Below, piece after piece: positions 32,317 to 43,400 of a stretch of DNA of 64,000 nucleotides; the first letter of the stretch is position 1, and every line of letters starts with the position of its first letter. This stretch comes from Myrica gale (Eukaryota; Streptophyta; Magnoliopsida; Fagales; Myricaceae): NCBI GenBank assembly GCA_963930655.1, contig OZ005621.1, positions 18,339,001-18,403,000 of the forward strand, written 5' to 3'. The notes beneath the pieces were generated by a model. That model ran no database searches and had not been told where the DNA came from. It worked only from the letters and a program-made list of their open reading frames with translations. The position numbers and the translations under genes are program-made.

Positions 32317-33062
32317 TTAGGGGTGTTCATTTTCACAGGCGGTGGCGATTTAACCGTCACCGTTACCGGTACTGTAATTGGTAAGAGCGGTTATTGTGCC
32401 TTAGCGGTGCGGTGGCGGTGTCAAATATGTGATTCCGTCAATTTGCGGTGGCGGTGTCAAATATGTGATTCCGTCACCTACACTACCGTTAACAACCCCT
32501 AGTTTAGAATTTAGATGATTATTGATTATGTGACATACTTTTATTGAGTTTTTGTTGGAATATGTTAGCTGATTTGTGTCACATTGTTGGACACTTTTAT
32601 TAGACTTTAGTCTTTATGTTTGAATTTGATATTATGTTGGACTTTTGGACAACTTGTTATATTTGTTATGAGTATTAATGATTATGATATTATGTTTGAA
32701 TAAGTTATGATATTTGTCCATTTAATATGATTATTAATTATGATATTATGTTGCAAAATTTAAATAGGTTATTAAATTTATTGTTTATATATGGACATCA
32801 AATGGTCTTAATGGTTCAAAAAAAGCCTAATAAAAAGAGCTCAAAACAGTGAAAAAAATGAAATGTAAAAAAAAAACTATTTTTTTGGTCTAACGCTTAC
32901 ACGGTTTAAGCGGTTATCGTCTAACCGTTATTGTTAATACCGTCATCGGTAAGAACGATTATTGTGCCTTAGCGGTGCAGTGACAGTATCAAATATGTGA
33001 TTCCGTCAATTGCGGTGACGGTTTTTACCAAATCGTCACCTAGACTACCGTTGACCACCCCT
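32317..33062. mobile_element. hAT-type MITE with GGCGGTGGCGGT-rich ends
   Basis: Ends TTAGGGGTGTTCA and ACCACCCCT with an 8-bp duplication AATTTGAA (32309-32316, 33063-33070). Both subterminal zones carry related motifs (GTGCCTTAGCGGTGC, CAAATATGTGATTCCGTCA) in the same orientation, an unusual mix of inverted ends and direct subterminal repeats. No coding capacity. Confidence 0.7.
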
Positions 33063-33070
33063 AATTTGAA

Positions 33071-33562
33071 CTGCGATATAATTCATTAATACAATGTTAA
33101 CATGATAGCCGCAGTTTATCAGGATCTATTAGAATTCTAACTCAACTCGGCTATACTTAAGGTATGGAGCCATGGTCGCTATATAGTATAGTATTGCTCT
33201 AAGAATAGGCAAAGAGGGGCCCACCACCTCTCCTCCTATACCAAAAAACAAAAACTAGAGTCGGGAACAGAAGTATACCAAGAAATATGCCACGGAGATT
33301 TGCAATACAAGTAGGATACAATGACTATTAAAGAAGAGAGATTGCGTAGTTTCTGAAGTTAGATAGACAAAGTTGACCAAAAGCGGAGCACGATTGAAAT
33401 TAGGTTCTAATCCTCGCCACCCAGAAAAAACGGAAAGAGAGTAAGGGAAGAACGAAAAAAAGAGGGAAACCAAAAACAGTTTAGGATGGAATCCGGTAAC
33501 CACGCCGACAAGAAGTTTGTGTAAAGTTGTATCTTTGAAATTTTATATTCATTTTGCACATC
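33071..33562. other. Intergenic DNA, nothing recognised
   Basis: A minus-strand frame at 33255-33503 does not resemble a known family. No repeat ends were found. Confidence 0.4.
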
Positions 33563-33742
33563 AGGCGTGTAAGGGTGAATTCCGAAATGGATAGAATCGG
33601 AATGAGCTATTCCGTTCCGATACTCACTGAAATCAAAAAATTCATTCCGTTCCGATACTCACCGGAACAAAAAAACTATTTCGGTTCTATTCCGAACTGA
33701 AATCGAAATTTCCAGTTCCATAGATTTTGCAGAAAATGGGCT

Positions 33743-34285
33743 GTATTCGGCAACCTGCTGAGGGGTGGCCCTCTCCTTGCATGCAGCTCCAGGAGTGATC
33801 GTGCTAGGTTTGAGGAGTAAACAGGCCTCGAACATGACATTGTTCTCGGCAAGGTAAAAGAAAACCTCAGCCCACACCTTCTGAACAACTTCAAAAGTCT
33901 CGTCGATGTCGTGCTCGCCATCAAGCAGGATTTCTGGCTCCACAATTGGAACCAACCCATTGTCCTACGAGATCAACACAATTCATTGGCATATGATAGC
34001 ATTTCTATTGCTATAAGAGGCAAAAGCAACCAAAAGGATTTTCTTAAAGGCTATCTACATCTGCTTCCTTCACTGCCAAGTGCCAGGGCAGATGGACCAT
34101 TGGAAATGCTCACAAACATTTCATTGTCATTAACGTATGAGAGCGTATTTCAAAAACAGGGGCTCAGATCAATACCATTTGGGGAAATGAGCCCCTTGCT
34201 GGTAGTAAGCAGCTGTGTGAAAAGGAAGGCCATCAAGACCTTGATACCACGATTCTTTGTTAGAACCGACCAGGGGCACCAAACC
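33743..34285 (-). pseudogene. Captured fragment of plastid fructose-bisphosphate aldolase
   Basis: On the minus strand, 33743-33964 encodes DNGLVPIVEPEILLDGEHD...VWAEVFFYLAENNVMFE, then LLKPSTITPG with the Schiff-base lysine region and RATPQQVAEY, a near match to class I chloroplast aldolase. Directly upstream there is an intron-like acceptor (CTCGTAG). Further upstream, about 34060-34285, lies GLVPLVGSN.ESW.QGLDGLP and AAYYQQGA.F.KW, then NGPSALA.AVKEA, the preceding aldolase segment. Both exon-derived blocks and non-coding sequence between them are present, so genomic DNA, not mRNA, was captured. The copy is a fragment (no N- or C-terminus) with small insertions and substitutions, and cannot make the enzyme. 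Confidence 0.85.
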
Positions 34286-34704
34286 CTGTTGTTTTCATCA
34301 TCCAAAACTCAATTGATGGCACCAACCCATTACATGCAAGAGAGAGGGAGAGATAGATAGATTTTGGGGGAGAGGGAGCTCAGAGAACTGAGAGAGTGAG
34401 AGTGAGAGAGATTTTAGGAGGGACGAGGCCAGAGGGTGGTGGCTGGCTGGCTGGGCGCTGGCTACTGGAAGCCTGTCACATTTTGAAGAAGAAGAAGAGC
34501 GACAGAGACTATCTGTCTCGCGACAAATGACTCAGGTCACCTATTTTATTTTATTTTTAAAAAAACCTTAAAAAGTAAAAAAAAAATATTAGAAACTGGA
34601 AAATTCCAGCATTTCCGCCGGAATTTTCGGTTCTGAAAATTACCATATTTGAGATTCGGTTATGGTACCGGAATAAGTCGAAACTGGTACCTAAATTTTC
34701 GGTA

Positions 34705-35907
34705 GGCTAAATTATTTCGTACGTCCTTGGGGTTTGGCCTTTTCCCAGATTCGTCCTTAGGGTTCGATTTTCCCTACAGATAACCCCAGGGTTTGAACTC
34801 AATCCCAAGTTAGTCCTGCCGTGAATTTAATGGACCGAAATACACACGTGGATAACGGCTTACACGTGGCAGTGACAGGTAAGTTTTTTTAAAAAATTTG
34901 GTCCAATTACATTATGACACGTGTTAGAAAATAAATAAAAATAAAAAATCTTTTAAAAAGATAAAAAAATAAATCAAAAAGTAATAAAAAACTTAATTAA
35001 ACTTAAAAAAAAAGGATCGGAACTGTTCCGATCCACCGTGGAGGGATCACGGTGGAGGAGGCTCCCTCCACCTCTAGCCAGAACCCTCTCTCTCTCCCCC
35101 ATAACCCTCTCTTTCTCATGAAAATAGAGAAACCGAAAGAGCACTCTTTCCCGTAAAAAGATCCAAGGAGCAGCCACTTCAAATCTTGATGGCTTGATTG
35201 TGGAACAGCGGACTTGATGTTCAACGAAGACCAAGGCACGCTGTAAAGTATTTGTACCTTGAGCTGTATAACTTTGTACCCTGTGCCAAATACAGAGGAC
35301 TGCAGGACTATTTTTTGTTTGCGCCGCTATCGCAGGTCAGGCTCGTCAAAATAAACGAGAAGGAAAAATTGAGTTTCAATGATAATATCGTTCATTTTCC
35401 ACGTTTTCTGACCAACCAAACAGAAAGAATAAAGCTCAATGACAATATCGTTCATTTTCCACGTTTTCTGACCAACCAAACAGAAAGAATAAAGCTCAAT
35501 GATAATATCGTTCATTTGCCCAAGTAGCTCTTTGTCCTTAAAACCGTTGGTTGCTTTCTTTAGTTCTTGGTAAGAATACCGCTGAGGATTTGGGTTTGGG
35601 GAAGTAATTTAGGGGGGTGGTTCGGACTTGCAGGGAAAATTAAATTGGGGATTTTGGGGCATTTTCGGGTTTTCAGCTTCCAATTATACACGTGCCTTGC
35701 TGTTATTTTTTTTTCTAATTTTTAAACGTGTCATGTCAGTAAACACGTATTTTTTGTTAGCCAAGTCAGCACTTCCGTCCAATAAGTTGACGGCAGGACT
35801 CATCTGGGAATAGGACCCAACCCCCGGGGTTTTTTAAGGGAAAATCATACCCTAAGGACTAAATTGGGAAATGGTCATACCCTAGGGACGTACGAAGCAT
35901 TTTAGCC
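34705..35907. mobile_element. MULE-type element, 1.2 kb, nested in the hAT-like element
   Basis: The ends GGCTAAATTATTTCGTACGT and ACGTACGAAGCATTTTAGCC are inverted repeats, flanked by a perfect 9-bp duplication TTTTCGGTA (34696-34704 and 35908-35916). The subterminal arms contain further inverted similarity. No MULE transposase was seen. The interior 34980-35530 is unlike the arms and may be captured DNA (Pack-MULE-like), but its origin is not recognised. Confidence 0.8.
35377..35518. repeat. 60-bp tandem repeat inside the MULE
   Basis: Two and a third copies of a 60-base unit starting CAATGATAATATCGTTCATT; the copies are nearly identical, so the duplication is recent. The units keep an open frame in both directions because 60 is a multiple of three. 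Confidence 0.9.
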
Positions 35908-35950
35908 TTTTCGGTATGAACCAGATAAAATTCTTACCCTTGAGGCATGC

Positions 35951-37824
35951 GAACTGACGTTCACACACGTCGGTGGTATTTTTGCTCCCCTATATATGTT
36001 ACCTTAAAATTTCATTCCTAGCACCAAGGAACGAAAGAAAACATAGAAAAAAAGGAAGAAAAAAAGGGAGAGAATGTTAGGGAGATATGTATATGAGTAG
36101 TCTCCTAATGGACTCGTAGTATAGTATATAGAGACACCACTCAACCTAAAAGCTTATTTCTAATGTGAGTCTGTTACCACATTAATCCACTTGAGAAGCC
36201 TTTGTTGTTTTTTTTAACAGCTTGTTTTATAGATCCTCTTTGTGGATCATAATACACAGGCACACTCCTCATTGAGTAAAATCTTAAGTATATTCAACTA
36301 TGCTATATTAACTACCCACACTTGTTACTTCTTTTCAATATGGTACAATCTTTTTATCCTATGAGACGTGCATACTCTAACAGAAAAAAGTTTGAAAGAT
36401 GAGACCATTGGGCTAGCTAGTTTATAGTTATATATTTCACACTTCTGGGCCACATATATGGGAACAAAAGCAGATATTTACATTGGGTATTGTTAAACTA
36501 CAATTTTTTTAGCGTTAACCGTGAACTAATCTTCATACATTAATCTCTTCAACTATAAACAAAATAAAATGAGAAGAAAAAGAAGAGCTATCAGTTTTTT
36601 CATTAAAATTTCCCTCATGGCCAGAAAACCAGGAAAGAAAAAAGAAAGAAAGAGAAAACACACACAAAAAAAAGTTCATAAGATGGGTGACAAAATAATT
36701 GGGCTAATTATGCAGCCGCATCGTAGTTTCTGTGCAGCAAATCCTTGTACACTCTCATCTATTCACAGTTTCATATGTAATGGATTGACCAAGTTTTTAT
36801 AATTGCAGCCAATATTGATTGCATGAGAGCGGGCAAACGACAACGTTCCATTATGTAGGCAATAAGTGGGGTTTATTCACATTATTGTTCGTTGAAATTT
36901 GAGGAAAAAGGTGCCGTTCTGCTTGTCAGTAGACCCAACGCCAGCTACCTCTTCAAATATGGAGTATTAGTCTCCACCCTACTCATCAATTCCCCTTTGT
37001 TTTTACATCAAAAAAACAAAGAAACCTTTTTGTTCTTAAATTTTTCTCGTGTTAATTTGAAGTGGGATGAAAGCAGAGGAAGATGTTTGTTAAGTAGAGA
37101 AAGAGTAGTTTAAACTATCAGGGTAACTCAGCTGCATTACCCTTTCACTAACGTGGAATATTAATTCTTAGAGGGCTTGAAGGCCTTAGGCCCTGTTTGT
37201 TGTGGGGGAATAATTTGGAGAAAAGGACCAGTAGTTTTACACACGTTTCATGAGCTTTTTGCCTAGAAGTTAGGAATCTTTGCCAAAGTCTGTAGTAAAA
37301 AGTTCAGATCAAAGTAAGTGCTCTGCAATTGAATCATCAACGATTTGCTGAGAACTCTAAGGCAGCCCATTAATCATAGACACCATTTTTTATGTTCTGT
37401 TTAGGTTCAAATCATCTTTTTCACACATCCTACGTATGAACATCATGAGAGGATGAGCTCCTCGAATTCATCAGTGTCCCCATTCAATGTTCGCATAAAC
37501 GCCTGCATTTCATATCAAGTCCATTTTTACAGCGACACAAGTCGCCGTTTCAACTCTTTGAATGCATTTAAAAATTGTCAATTGTGCAAATTGTGTAGCT
37601 GATGCACATGTTAAATATTTGTGAAAGACAGAAACATAACTTCAAAAAGTGACTCATAGAGCATGTTAACAGTACTCTTATGACTAAAGTCTGTTGTGAT
37701 AACTCACTATTTCGCGTTGAGAAATACTATTATGCTACGAAATATTTTAGGGTGTTCACCGGCTTAAGCAGTCAGAAAGGTAATATTCAACCTCTGGCCC
37801 AGAGTTCAGATTTTGCCTCTTAGA
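35951..37824. other. Intergenic DNA, nothing recognised
   Basis: AT-rich with A-rich tracts (around 36040-36075 and 36625-36675). The small frames are not recognisable. Confidence 0.45.
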
Positions 37825-38031
37825 GGGTGTTTGTTTCCCAATTATTCTACCCCTCAATATTTCCAAACAATCATAAAATAATTCTTCTCTCCTCATTAAA
37901 TTATAAAATAATATTATACTATTCAATTAAATCTTCTCTTTCCTCACTTTTCCATAAAATACTATACTTTTTCACAAACTCCAATACCCAAAATTTCCAA
38001 AACCTCAATATTTCCACAAACAAACACCACC
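37825..38031. mobile_element. Tourist-like MITE, about 207 bp
   Basis: Ends GGGTGTTTGTTTCCC and CAAACAAACACCACC, flanked by TTAG and TAAG, so the exact target duplication is uncertain. Confidence 0.65.
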
Positions 38032-38469
38032 TAAGACTCTGAATCAGTGTAAGAAGACGCCTGACTCATTGAAGTCGGCTGTCTGGGCCTACGTAGCCCA
38101 AAATTCTTGCTACACCACCAGACCAGATAATAATTTTTTTTTGGGGAAAGATACAATTTTTCTATCACAAATTGTTACAGGGTTTATATTTTTCATCTTA
38201 GACTATCAATTTTAATATATTTCATCATCTAACTATCAATTTTTTACACTTTACACCCTACGTAAAATTTGTACACTAAAATGACAATAATACTCTAGAC
38301 TCATTTTGCATATATTAAAGATATTGTTGTCAATTCATTAATTTATTAAGGGTATTTTTATCAAATGGGTGACGCAAAATGTTTAATATTAATAGTTTAA
38401 GAGTGTAATGTGTCAAAGTGAATAGTTTAGGGTGTAAAGTGTTTAGTATTGGTAGTTTGAGGATGCAAT

Positions 38470-38890
38470 CAGGGCCGGCTCAAGGGTAAGGCAAGTTAGG
38501 CGGTGGCCTAAGGCCTCACCCTGAGCAAGGCCCCGTAAAGATTAAAAATATTTTTTTTATATTTTTTTTTTGTGTTGTAAATGACTCAAAAATAAAAAGA
38601 CAACTGAGTTAATAAAAAAAAGACAAAATACAATCTTTTCATTTTTTTTTCATGAGTGGACATATATTTCTTCCAGAATTCCTAATTTTTTTAAATATTT
38701 CTGAACTTTGCTCAAAGAGAAAAAAATATTTTATAAATTTCTTAATTGATCTAGTCATGGTGCCTTGATGTCATGTATGAAGGCTTCATAAAAAATAATT
38801 AATGAGGCCTTTAATATTTTATATTAAATTTTATATAAAAAGTATTAATTTATTTTACCTTAGGCCTCGATTTTGTTTGAGCCGGCCCTG
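38470..38890. mobile_element. hAT-type MITE, 421 bp
   Basis: Terminal inverted repeats CAGGGCCGGCTCAAG and TGAGCCGGCCCTG. The flanking octamers GATGCAAT and AGTGCAAT match at six of eight positions. The interior is AT-rich with GCCTTAGGCC-like subterminal motifs. It sits inside a larger weakly inverted AT-rich repeat (about 38150-38970). Confidence 0.75.
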
Positions 38891-39093
38891 AGTGCAATGT
38901 CTTAAAGATGATAGTTTTGAGTGCAATGTATCACTACCCTGATAGTTTGTGATTGAAAACTAATTTTTTTTTAATAGATTTTTTTTTTTGTCTTTAAACC
39001 CAAGAGGTCCAAATAACATGTCATTTAAAGATGACAAATATAAATTTTTAAATACAAATCGGAGTCTTACGATTTTAACTTTGACCAACCCGA

Positions 39094-39290
39094 GGTTATG
39101 TTTGTGTTGTAAAATTTTAGTGTTGTTAAAATTTTAGGTATTGAGTTTAGTGAAAAAGTGAAGAGAGAGGTAATTTTTTATATTTTTTGTAGTAAATAGT
39201 AATGATTTGATGGGGAGAGAGATATTATATTGTAATATTTAATTGTGTTAAAATTTTAGAGGGGGTAAAATTTTGGTACACAAACGCATC
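39094..39290. mobile_element. Tourist-like MITE near the SANT-like gene promoter
   Basis: Ends GGTTATGTTTGTGTTG and CAAACGCATC, with the interior of the 23361 subfamily. It ends only about 100-200 bp upstream of the likely transcribed leader of the next gene, so it could lie in that gene's promoter. Confidence 0.65.
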
Positions 39291-39299
39291 TAACATCGG

Positions 39300-39579
39300 G
39301 TCGTAGTCGAGTGCGAAGTCATTTTGCACAGCTCTAAAACACACTGGCTTCTCCCAAACCCAAAAGATGAAGAGCTGATAAAATCTTAAATCGGAGCAGG
39401 ATGTTCCTCTCTCCCCGGAGGAGAGTACAACATCTGAAGATCCAAACAAGCCTTCTACAGCGTTCTCTACTGCAAGCCCGAAGAGGCCCGTCAAACCAGA
39501 GTGCCTCGAAGGCCTTTTTCAACACATTCTCTCTTTGCCTTCTCCTTCTCCTTCTCCTTCTCCTCCTCCCAAATCCAAG
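39300..39579 (+). other. Likely non-coding first exon of the SANT-like gene
   Basis: A CT-rich leader (CTTCTC repeats at 39538-39570) ends in CCAAG followed by a GT donor at 39580. The coding start of the next exon (ATG at 40403) follows an acceptor at 40394. The 5' limit is a guess. Confidence 0.45.
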
Positions 39580-40402
39580 GTACTAAATCAAACTCTCTCT
39601 CTCGCCCTCTACCTAATGTGCGTATAGGTATGTATATCTATAATTATTTGTTAAAGTGAATCTATGAAATTAGCTAATGCCGTTTGGCTACTGAGCAAGT
39701 GTAGGAAACGGAGGAGCTAAAACTTTGAATACTAACATTATCGTCGTTGTGATACATTTGGACGCTGAAATTGAACTAAACTGACTCTAAACCCAAACTG
39801 CTTTGGTCTATTTGAGGTGGGATTTTCATGTTATAGAAGCCCACAATTTAGTAGCATAAAGTTTAACATTTCCCCTTTCCTTTCTGCCCTTTTCCCTGAT
39901 ATGAGTTTGAGTCGTAATTTTTGGGATTCTACTAACGCTAATTTAGCAGTAGATAAACAAAACAGAACAAGCTTTGTTAGTGAAAATCTCATGTTTTTAT
40001 TTTTATTTTTAGGAGAGCCTTGCCCCCCCCCCAAAAAAAAAAAGGAAAAAAACAAAAAAATAAAGAATCAAAAAGAGGCGTCTTTAATTTTCCTTGTGTT
40101 TCCTCAGCAACCAAACAGAGGGTTAATACTACAAGTTTGGTGTGTATCCTTACATTTGCTTCCTATGATTCCTATGATCGCTGATTAGAGTTTAACTTTT
40201 GGTCTTTTAACTTTCACATTTAGCATGTTAAACGTGTCAAGATAGCATGCAAACCTTGTTAGTGGGCTTTAGGGAAGCTTTTTCTGGACATATATACTCA
40301 CCATTACTAAAGGCAATATCGATTATACGTTTAGTTTTACTGAGGAAACACAATTAATGGCCTTATGATTAGAATGAAGTTCTTGATATTGTAGGAGGAG
40401 GA

Positions 40403-43400
40403 ATGGGCACCCAAATGCCCATGAGCAGTGATCGTACAAGGACAAATTGGACCCCAGCAATGGAACGCTATTTTATTGAGCTTTTGTTAGATCAAGTGCA
40501 TAGGGGGAATAGGATGGGCCATACCTTCAACAAACAAGCTTGGACTGATATGCTGACCATGTTCAATGCCTATTTTGGATCTCCATATGATGAAAAGGTC
40601 TTGAAAAGTCATTACACTATTTTGTGGACGCAATTCAATGACATAAAGAATCTTCTTGACCAGAATGGATTCTCTTGGGACTATAATAGACAAATGATGG
40701 TTGCCAGTCATCATGTATGGGATGCCTACATCATGGTACATTAGTTTTTCTGGTAATTTTTTGTTCTGATCTCTATCTTTGGGGCTGAAAGTTAATTGAC
40801 ATACTACAAATGCAGGCTCATCTAGAGGCACAGTCCTACAGGAATAAAGCTTTGATGAACTTCAATGATTTGTGCTTGATATATGCACATACAACAGCGG
40901 ATGGAAGATATAGCCGATCAAGTCATGATGTAGACTTTGACGATGACATCCAAGGAGTGAATATTGGTGTGTTTTCATGTTTTATCATGGATCTGAAGAA
41001 ATGTTGTGTTTCTCACTGATGTTAAAAGTATCCAATCTGTACTGTCATTATAGTTAACTGGTTTGGGTAGTGATTAATTTTGTGATGCAAAGATCTAAAT
41101 CTTTACTTATGCTATTGTTGTTGTTTATTGTAGAGAGTATGTGAAGAGCGACAAAGAGTCAAAGAGTCATAAGCAAGTCTTCCTCCCACGCTAACCCACC
41201 CCCCAGACCACCACAAAAAAACAATAATAGAAGGAACTTTATACTCGTTAGATTTCATAAATCTGAATAAAATGGGCCATTTACACCATCTCCAAATCAT
41301 ATTTGCCCTGATCCTGGTTTCAGCCAATCTTGGGACAGTCAATGATGGTCTGGTTGTTACTAGAAACCAAATATGGTCACAGCTGGTTGTAAGCTGAGCC
41401 AATATGACCTCAGTAGTGTTACCTAGTGATAGTGCATGTTGATGTATTCACAAACTTGCCTTATGGTGGCATAAATAAATATTACAGGGTGGCCAAAAAA
41501 GAAAAGAAGGAAAATGTGTTAGAAATTAGCTCAAGATGCTTCGCTTTTCGAATATGTGCTCGGACTGCTTATGATAGTTCATTTTCTAGAGAGTTATAAA
41601 CTATTTAATTTCTTTCTTCATCGACCAACCAGGAACTAAACGCAGTAAGATGGGACTCAATAACCTTTGCTCGCTGCTTGCTTTATAGTAATGTATATGT
41701 ACCTGTTCTTGGTGAATAAAACTCATCCTCCTGATTGCTTAATTATTGCAGGTGATGGAATGAATAGCCTTGTCCCGGCAAGTAAAGAGTGTTCAAAAAG
41801 GGATTGGACCCCTGCCATGGACCGATATTTTGTCAAGCTCATGTTGCACCAACTTAAAAAGGGCAATAAGCTACATAACGCATTCAAAAAACAAGCATGT
41901 AAAGTTATGCTCACCTCGTTCAATAGAAAATTTTGTTCTAAATATAGCAAAAGTTTCTTAAAACACCGTTATAAGAAACTATGGAAGTACTATACTGGTA
42001 TGAATAGACTACTTGAGGTGAAAGGATTTTGTTGGGATGAAAAGCAGCAAACGATAGCAGCGGATGATTATGTTTGGGATAATTACATCAAGGTAGGCTG
42101 ATATATCCATTTGTTTTATTGTAATTCACTTTCACTCTATGTTCCACTCAAAATTGCTGATGTAGGCACACCCAGATGCACATCAATATAGGAAGAAGAC
42201 CTTGCTAAACTGTAGAGATTTGGAATTGATATTTGGAAATGCAGTCAGCAATGGATATTGCAGTGTTTTTCAGCAAGGTAAAACCTTTGAAGAAGACAGC
42301 ATACAGATCAAGACTGGTGAGGTTCATTTTTCAGTGTAATCTCTTGTATACCTTTGCTATACAACCTGTATCCCTGAGGAACCTCCTCTTGAATTTGTTG
42401 ACATTTTTTTTTGTTTTTTTTCAGTTATTAAACATAAAAACATTGTATGGTTGTCTTTATGTTTCCATTTGCGATGATTAGAGCATGAGTATTTAGACTT
42501 TGACATAACACCATGGTGTCCAGCAGGTATTCAATTAGAGAGATGTGTATGCTGTTCTACGGTTATATTCGCTCATTATATTTGATTTCATTAAGTGGAA
42601 TCGGATTAACGTTCTAGTCTTTTCATTTCATTGCTGTAGGTATGGCCAGCTCATTAAGATGCATTAGGTTATTATTAGTCAGTTTATATCTTCTTTAAAT
42701 TTTCTATTGGCATCAGAGATTTATTGAGTATAATCTACGTTTGAAACTCCGAACTGTTTTGTTCAATGAATATGTATTCCCATTTATCAGTCTTATCATT
42801 CGTGTAGGCGAAGAAAAGGTGGGCCATCCCTCTGTGGGTACTGATTGTCTAAGAGTGAATTGGACATCGCCAATGGATCGTTACCTCATTGAATTGTTGC
42901 AAGACCAGGTGCTTAGAGGAAATAAAATTGGTCATGGATTTGTAACTGATGCTTGGTTTGAAATGGTCGGATTGTTCAATGCAAACTTTGGAACTTGCTA
43001 TCACAAAGATGCTCTAAAGAATAGATACAAACATTTTAGGCATCAATACAATGACATAAAGGTTCTTCTTGAACAAAGTGGGTTTTCTTGGGATGAAACA
43101 GGAGAAATGGTAACTGCCGAGGATTATGTTTGGGATTCTTATACGAAGGTGAGTTGCTATTAACCTATTCCTGTGTCATTTGGACAGTTGTTTTATTTGT
43201 GCCTTACTTATGTTATATACAGGTGCATCCTGATGCTTGGTTGTATAAAAATCACTCTGTCCCAAATTATGTGTTATATATGGGGAAGAAGTTTCTAATG
43301 GCAGATACAACCTTTCGGCATGCAATGTAGATCTTGACAGTGAAGACCCAGATTTGATGATTGGTATGTTTCCTGTTTCAGCAGAGGGTAGACACTCCAA

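Larger units (their letters stand above)
33571..35942. mobile_element. hAT-like element carrying an aldolase gene fragment, interrupted by a MULE
   Basis: The left end AAGGGTGAATTCC and the right end TTCTTACCCTT form an imperfect inverted terminal repeat, and the flanking octamers AGGCGTGT (33563-33570) and AGGCATGC (35943-35950) match at six of eight positions. Both subterminal regions are rich in GGAAT/CCGGAA motifs. The interior 33743-34285 is captured host gene sequence. A MULE (34705-35907) sits in the right arm; without it the element would be about 1.16 kb. No transposase is present. Confidence 0.6.

Noticed and set aside
33911-34360. Plus-strand 149-codon frame in the aldolase region
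   Set aside because: It is the antisense of the captured aldolase exons; the minus strand explains the sequence.
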